Source: an uncultured Eubacteriales bacterium (GTDB lineage Bacteria; Bacillota_A; Clostridia; Oscillospirales; Oscillospiraceae). Taken from it: DNA of 11,586 nucleotides. Numbering within the stretch: the first letter of the stretch is position 1; every line of letters starts with the position of its first letter. Below are positions 7,741-11,586 of the stretch, in pieces. A program made the translations under genes and the position numbers. The stretch spans positions 1 to 11,586 of the forward strand of contig CATJRT010000454.1 of assembly GCA_949742895.1 (NCBI GenBank), written 5' to 3'. The notes under the pieces were generated by a model. The model saw nothing but the letters and a program-made list of their open reading frames with translations. It was not told the DNA's origin and ran no database searches.

Positions 7741-7768
7741 ATTGTACGCGGAAGGGCCCATTTGGCAA
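7741..7768 (-). promoter_or_regulatory. Proposed promoter of the GH78 gene
   Basis: On the minus strand a -35-like TTGCCA (7763-7768) is followed after 16 bases by TACAAT (7741-7746, 5 of 6 matches to the -10 consensus). The -35 begins 5 bp after the proximal repeat of operator R2, the same offset as at the lipoprotein promoter. Predicted start is near 7734, about 40 bases before the ATG. Confidence 0.6.
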
Positions 7769-7773
7769 TGACT

Positions 7774-7807
7774 ACCGCACAGCCTTGCCGATTCGCGGCA
7801 TAACCTT
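7774..7807 (-). promoter_or_regulatory. LytTR-type operator R2 upstream of the GH78 gene
   Basis: GCGGCATAACCTT (7795-7807) and ACCGCACAGCCTT (7774-7786) lie 21 bp apart start to start. They match the R1 repeat GCCGCATAACCTT at 12 and 10 of 13 positions. The pair sits 80 bp from the GH78 start codon, against 79 bp for R1 and the lipoprotein start codon. The rest of the 150-bp gap holds only the promoter, the ribosome binding site and about 37 bases after the DUF6273 stop, with no clear terminator. Confidence 0.7.
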
Positions 7808-7844
7808 CACCCGCCAGAGACAGGATCCACTCCCGGCAGTTCTA

Positions 7845-8894
7845 TCACCCTTTGCCAGCTTTCTTTTTCTTTCTATGCCTTATAACCAACCATACAATCA
7901 GCGCAATCAGCAAAACGATGATACAGATTGCAACAGTAACAACTGTTTTAACCATTTTAGTCAGGTCCAGCACTTCTCCGATAACCGGAAGAGATGGATC
8001 ATAGCTGCGCCCGTTATGCTCGTCCCCTTTCATGGTAACGCGCCACACTGTTTTGCCCCCTGTGACAAGAAGCTCATCTAACGCTTCAATCCTGCTGCTG
8101 TCAAGATTGCACGCCACGCGTGCGTATGTACCCATTTCGAACATACTGTTTGCGTTGACCGGATAGTCCATCACAGCCCCAAATGAGAATACGAAGCCCA
8201 CATCCAACGGAAAGGTGGGTATGTGCGGGGAACGCAGCCAATATCCGTTGTTCACACCTTTAAACTGTGCCACCTTAGAGGCGTTGTCCGTAAAGCCATA
8301 CGCTTCGTTGGTAATCTCCTCAACAGACGGCAGAAAGATTCTGTCCCCTTCCAACACCTTTTCTGCCGGGTCGAAATCTACTGTCCCGTTCGCAGCGCCG
8401 GGCAGCGGGATCGTAAAGCCGGGGATCACGATGCCGTCATCCGATCGATCGGTCGGCAGGATCGCGAGCTGCTCCGCCTCGGTAAAGCGTTTCTCATAAA
8501 ATTCACCGCACCAAAGACGGATATCGCTGGTGCGATAATCGGTTACGCCGGGGTGTGCCTGAGCATAAGCCTCGCCTCGATTGGAGAATGATACCGATAC
8601 GTCCCCGATATCCCGAAACAGCAGCGTTCCACCTTGATTGTCTCCAATCAGGTTCAGAGACACAAGGAACATCCCTTCCGTCCCCATGTTGGTATGTTCA
8701 CTGTCAAGCACAAGCCACTTCCCATCAAAACCGGAGTTCTCATCCGGCGTTCCAAAGCAGAGAACGTCTCCTGTCCGAATATGCCGGGAATCCTGCGCTT
8801 CTTCCGCGTAAGCAGGTACCGTGGCGATCTGGATGAGAACAGTCACTATGACAGCAAGAACTGCTGCCCGAAATGATCCTTTTGTAAGCTTCAT
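7845..8894 (-). CDS. Exported, membrane-anchored DUF6273-like protein
   Basis: 349 residues from the ATG at 8894, chosen because AAAGGAT precedes it and MKLTKGSFRAAVLAVIVTVL begins a clear signal peptide (likely cleavage after VPAYA, residue 30); an in-frame ATG at 8939 would add 15 residues before it. The body (about 40-290) resembles DUF6273: KWLVLDSEH (59-67), SDIRLWCGEFYEKRFTEAE (123-141), IFLPSVEEI (186-194) and the hallmark YWLRSP (218-223). One transmembrane helix at about 315-338 is followed by RHRKKKKAGKG, a stop-transfer basic tail, so the domain should face outward. DUF6273 domains occur in clostridial surface proteins and have no established activity; a lectin-like or ligand-binding role is a guess. 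Its own operator and promoter lie upstream at 9004-9072. Confidence 0.85.
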   Translation of the reverse strand: MKLTKGSFRAAVLAVIVTVLIQIATVPAYAEEAQDSRHIRTGDVLCFGTPDENSGFDGKWLVLDSEHTNMGTEGMFLVSLNLIGDNQGGTLLFRDIGDVSVSFSNRGEAYAQAHPGVTDYRTSDIRLWCGEFYEKRFTEAEQLAILPTDRSDDGIVIPGFTIPLPGAANGTVDFDPAEKVLEGDRIFLPSVEEITNEAYGFTDNASKVAQFKGVNNGYWLRSPHIPTFPLDVGFVFSFGAVMDYPVNANSMFEMGTYARVACNLDSSRIEALDELLVTGGKTVWRVTMKGDEHNGRSYDPSLPVIGEVLDLTKMVKTVVTVAICIIVLLIALIVWLVIRHRKKKKAGKG

Positions 8895-8907
8895 GATCGT
8901 TATCCTT

Positions 8908-8973
8908 TCATGCCCCCAATACTGGGGTTTTTTGAACACGCTCTGATGGTCTCCTCCCTATCACGCGGCACAT
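8908..8973 (-). CDS. Possible 21-residue leader peptide ahead of the DUF6273 gene
   Basis: An ATG at 8973 opens a 21-codon frame (MCRVIGRRPSERVQKTPVLGA) whose TGA overlaps the start of the AAAGGA ribosome binding site of the DUF6273 gene, 13 bases before its ATG. It would be the first start codon in the transcript from the proposed promoter. Its own ribosome binding site (TTGGAAA) is weak. Termination there could couple or tune translation of the downstream gene. It may also be a chance ORF; no homology can be claimed. Confidence 0.22.
   Translation of the reverse strand: MCRVIGRRPSERVQKTPVLGA
8914..8933 (+). terminator. Terminator-like hairpin read on the plus strand
   Basis: CCCCA-ATAC-TGGGG followed by six T residues has the form of a short Rho-independent terminator on the plus strand, where no gene is seen upstream. 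On the minus strand it is a 5-bp hairpin in the DUF6273 mRNA leader just before the ribosome binding site. It could block antisense transcripts or act in the leader; the stem is short and chance is possible. Confidence 0.3.
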
Positions 8974-9003
8974 GATCGTTTCCAATCCCGTCCCGCCGCC
9001 TCC

Positions 9004-9033
9004 AGCATACACAAGGCGCAGCCGTTTTGGAAG
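9004..9033 (-). promoter_or_regulatory. Proposed weak promoter of the DUF6273 gene
   Basis: On the minus strand CTTCCA (9028-9033) lies 5 bp after the proximal repeat of operator R3, the same offset as at the other two promoters, and TATGCT (9004-9009, 4 of 6 matches) follows after 18 bases (17 if the -35 is read as TTCCAA). Both hexamers are poor, so the call rests mainly on alignment with the other two sites. Confidence 0.4.
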
Positions 9034-9038
9034 CGGCG

Positions 9039-9072
9039 GCCGCACAGCTTTCCCCCCTCCCGGCATAACCTT
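9039..9072 (-). promoter_or_regulatory. LytTR-type operator R3 upstream of the DUF6273 gene
   Basis: CCGGCATAACCTT (9060-9072) and GCCGCACAGCTTT (9039-9051) lie 21 bp apart start to start. They match the R1 repeat at 11 and 10 of 13 positions. The distal repeat begins only 5 bases after the ABC transporter stop codon. The remaining sequence down to the DUF6273 start holds the weak promoter, the possible leader peptide and a small hairpin. Confidence 0.65.
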
Positions 9073-9077
9073 TCCGC

Positions 9078-11586
9078 TTACTCCGTGCGAAGGGCGGCCA
9101 CCGGGTCCTTCCTGGCGGCACTCCGGGAGGGAAGGATGCCCGCAAACACCGTGATGGCCACACTCAGCGCCACCAGCACCACCGCGGCCCCCCAAGGCAG
9201 GGATGTTCTCATTCCCTCCGCACCCAGGACAGTTTGAAGGATGGAATTGGCCGGGATGGTGAGCAGCATGGACGCCCCCACGCCCAACGCCCCCGCAAGC
9301 AGGCCCACAATGATGGTCTCTGCGTTGAACACCTGGGAGATGTTCCGCTTGGACGCGCCGATGGCCCGGAGTATGCCGATCTCCTTGGTGCGCTCCATGA
9401 CGGAGATGTGAGTGATAATGCCGATCATGATGGAGGACACCACCAGCGACACCGCCACAAAGGCGATGAGCACATAGGAGATGGCGTTGATCATGGAGCT
9501 CACCGAGCCGGTGAGCAGGGCCACATAATCGGTGTAGGCAATGCGCTCCGCTTCCGCCGCACCTTCGTTGTAGCGCTCGATGCAGGCGGACACCGCTTCC
9601 TTGGCGTCAAAGCTGTCGGTGTAGATGCTGATGGAAGAGGGGGCATCCAGGCTGACCTTGCCGAAGGCCGCCATATTGTCGGCGTAGCTGCCGCCCGCGA
9701 TGTACTCGTCCTATATCATGAGCAGGATGTCCTGATCCGGCGTCTCGGCCAGCCAGCGGTCCATGGCCGCCGCCTGGTCCGCCTCGTCCATGGGCATATT
9801 CACTGCGGGCGGGAGCTGCCCTTCAGTCGGCGGGCTGGGCTGCTGTCCCTCGGGGATGGCGTCCTGTCCCTCGGGGATGGCGTCCTGTCCCTCGGGCATA
9901 GCGGACTGCTGTGTCTCCCCGGATCGCTGCGTTCCCCCTCCCTGGGCGCGCTGGGAGCTCAGGTACATCACCATGGTGTAAAAGGACGCCTTGTCGGAGA
10001 TGCCCAGCCCGGAGATATACTTGCCGGCGGCCTGCGCCTTGTCCCCGTCGTCCATCGCCTCGAAGGCCATGCCGTTGAGCACATTGAGCTTCGGGTCCGC
10101 CTCCTGGGCAAGCACCACGTGGCTCTCGTCGGTGCGGGCGATCACATAGTCTGTCAGCAGGCGGGTGTAAGCCACAGGGCCGGTAAGGCTGGCATGGTCC
10201 GCGCCCTCCATGGGACGGATTACGCCGGTGATGCTCAGCTCCACCGCGCCGTCCAGCAGACCCTCCGCCTCCATGGCGCTGGCAGCCAGCGTGAATGTGC
10301 CGTCTCCGTTATCACAGTACAGGTCGCAGGCGGGGATCAGATAGAAGGTGTGGCCGCAGATATCCTTATAATCCCAGGCGTGTTCCTCCGCCGTCTCGCC
10401 GTCTTTGATTGCCTCCGTAATCTCTTTGTACGCTTCCCCGGTCATGAGCCCCAGCTGGTATAGCTTTTCTGCGGGGATTGAGTTGTTTTCGTCCAGCACC
10501 AAGAGCACTTCATCGTACTTCTCCGGCCAAGCGCCATACAACAGCTCATAGTTTTCCTGGAGAATGGGATTTACCGGCCCGCCGTCGGGGGCGGGCATGA
10601 GCTGGCAGAAGTTCTCCGCTCCGCCGCCGGAGCCGCCCAGCAGGGCGGTCATCTGCTGCATACCAGACATGGAACCGCTCATCGCCGCGTCGCCGGCCCA
10701 GCTGGGCACGGTGGAGGCGCCGGCCTCGTCCACATCGGCGGCGGATGACACCAGGATCCCATTTTCATCGCGGGAGTAGATGGAAAAGCGCACGTCGTAG
10801 CCGTAGATCACGCCGTTTTCGCCCAAATGCTGGTGGATTTCGCTGTCCGGATCGTCCAGATACCGCTTGAAAGCGGTGAGGTTGTTCTCTTTGATGTTGG
10901 AGGCCACCGCCTCGCTGGCCTCCAGCGCATCGTACCCGGCGTAGACCCGCAGGCGGTCCTTGGTACGCTCCGGCTGCCCGCCGGCCATACCGGCCTGGAG
11001 GCCCATCATGCCGGATATGTCCACGGTCCGGGCGTCAATTGTGATAGGATAGGAGGCCATGGTACTCTTCTGGATGTCGGCGATATATCCGTTCACCCCG
11101 CTGGACAGCGCCAGAATCAGGGCGATGCCGATGATGCCGATGGACACGGCGAAGGCGGTGAGGAGGGTGCGTCCCTTCTTGGTCCAAAGATTGTTGAAAC
11201 TCAGGGAGAGGGCGGTGGAAAAGGACATTTTCGCCCTGCCGGTGGCCCGAGCCAGGATCGTCCGGGGCTGCTCCTCCGAAACAAGGGGATTGCTGTCATC
11301 CACAATTTTGCCATCCCGCAGCCTGACGATGCGGGTGGAATACTGTTCGGCCAGCTCGCCGTTGTGGGTGACCATGACCACCAGCCGCTTTTCCGCCACC
11401 TTCTTCAGCAGCTCCATCACCTGTACGGATGTCTCGCTGTCCAGCGCCCCGGTTGGCTCGTCGGCCAGCAGAATGTCCGGGTCGTTCACCAGCGCCCGGG
11501 CGATGGCCACCCGCTGCATCTGGCCGCCGGAGAGCTGGTTCGGCTTTTTGTGGCCCTGATCCCCCAGCCCGACCTCCTCCAGCGCC
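9078..11586 (-). pseudogene. MacB/FtsX-type ABC transporter (ATPase-permease fusion) interrupted by in-frame TAG; 5' end outside window
   Basis: One reading frame runs from the right edge to TAA at 9078, broken only by TAG at 9711-9713. Before the TAG: the end of the ATPase (signature LSGGQMQR at about 11511-11534, Walker B ILLADEP with the catalytic Glu at 11457-11459, switch VTHN), the first membrane helix ([21 protein letters not shown]) and a large extracellular domain. After the TAG the frame continues DEYIAGGSYADN, then a 198-residue FtsX permease domain with three helices (INAISYVLIAFVAVSLVVSS; the NAETIIVGLLAGALGVG region; VVLVALSVAITVFAGI). Walker A is off the window. Such fusions usually export peptides, antibiotics or lipoproteins, or drive surface processes. 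Without readthrough the ATPase-bearing part loses three of its four helices and should be inactive; no good ribosome binding site precedes the next in-frame ATG at 9674. A one-base sequencing error would restore a normal gene. There is no clear link to the LytTR regulon apart from adjacency. Confidence 0.8.
9844..9906 (-). repeat. Three tandem 21-bp units encoding a PEGQDAI heptapeptide repeat
   Basis: Units at 9844-9864 and 9865-9885 are identical; the third (9886-9906) has diverged at its end. On the minus strand they encode [21 protein letters not shown] within a Pro/Gln/Gly-rich, low-complexity stretch of the extracellular domain of the ABC transporter. Being multiples of three, copy changes keep the frame. 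Likely a flexible linker arisen by slippage. Confidence 0.85.

Noticed and set aside
7808..7844. Weak inverted repeat after the DUF6273 stop as a terminator
   Set aside because: The stem needs a bulge and a wobble and there is no T tract on the minus strand.
9711..9713. Genome-wide recoding of TAG as a sense codon
   Set aside because: The kinase gene ends at TAG (5240-5242) directly before a strong terminator, so TAG acts as a stop in this genome.
9234..10463. 409-codon plus-strand frame opposite the ABC transporter
   Set aside because: Antisense to FtsX/MacB-type sequence with clear membrane helices; no start signal or domain.

Overview
The window looks like chromosomal DNA from a high-GC Gram-positive gut anaerobe of the class Clostridia, probably Oscillospiraceae-like. 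This is inferred from GC-rich codon use, strong AGGAGG-type ribosome binding sites, LAAC/LTGC lipoproteins, a GHKL kinase with a LytTR regulator, and a circularly permuted GH3 glycosidase. No database search was possible, so the taxonomy is tentative. The density is that of ordinary chromosome: no tRNA, rRNA, CRISPR array, insertion sequence or phage gene was seen.

Layout, left to right. (1) Minus strand: a secreted GH3 beta-glycosidase with swapped domain order (1-2304, 3' end off the window), and just upstream of it a small lipoprotein gene (2349-2981). The two probably form one operon. (2) Plus strand, divergent from that operon: a LytTR response regulator (3181-3891) overlapping a membrane GHKL sensor kinase (3884-5242), driven by a good sigma-A promoter. 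(3) A shared bidirectional terminator (5250-5288). (4) Minus strand: a lipoprotein of the GH78 alpha-L-rhamnosidase family (5292-7694). (5) Minus strand: a DUF6273-like exported protein with a C-terminal membrane anchor (7845-8894). (6) Minus strand: a MacB/FtsX-type ABC transporter fusion (9078-11586, 5' end off the window) interrupted by an in-frame TAG.

The main result is regulatory. Three intergenic regions, upstream of the lipoprotein-GH3 operon, the GH78 gene and the DUF6273 gene, each carry a pair of 13-bp direct repeats (minus-strand form AAGGTTATGCGGC) with start-to-start spacing of exactly 21 bp. In each case the promoter-proximal repeat ends exactly 5 bp before a -35-like hexamer, followed by a -10-like hexamer. 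Paired direct repeats two helical turns apart next to a weak -35 are the known signature of LytTR-domain regulators (AgrA/ComE type), and a LytTR regulator is encoded in the middle of the window. The simplest reading is a local regulon: the kinase senses an unknown extracellular signal, and the phosphorylated regulator switches on a set of cell-surface or secreted proteins (lipoprotein, GH3, GH78, DUF6273 protein), probably for use of a plant or host glycoconjugate. No AgrB/AgrD-like peptide gene is present, so the signal is unknown.
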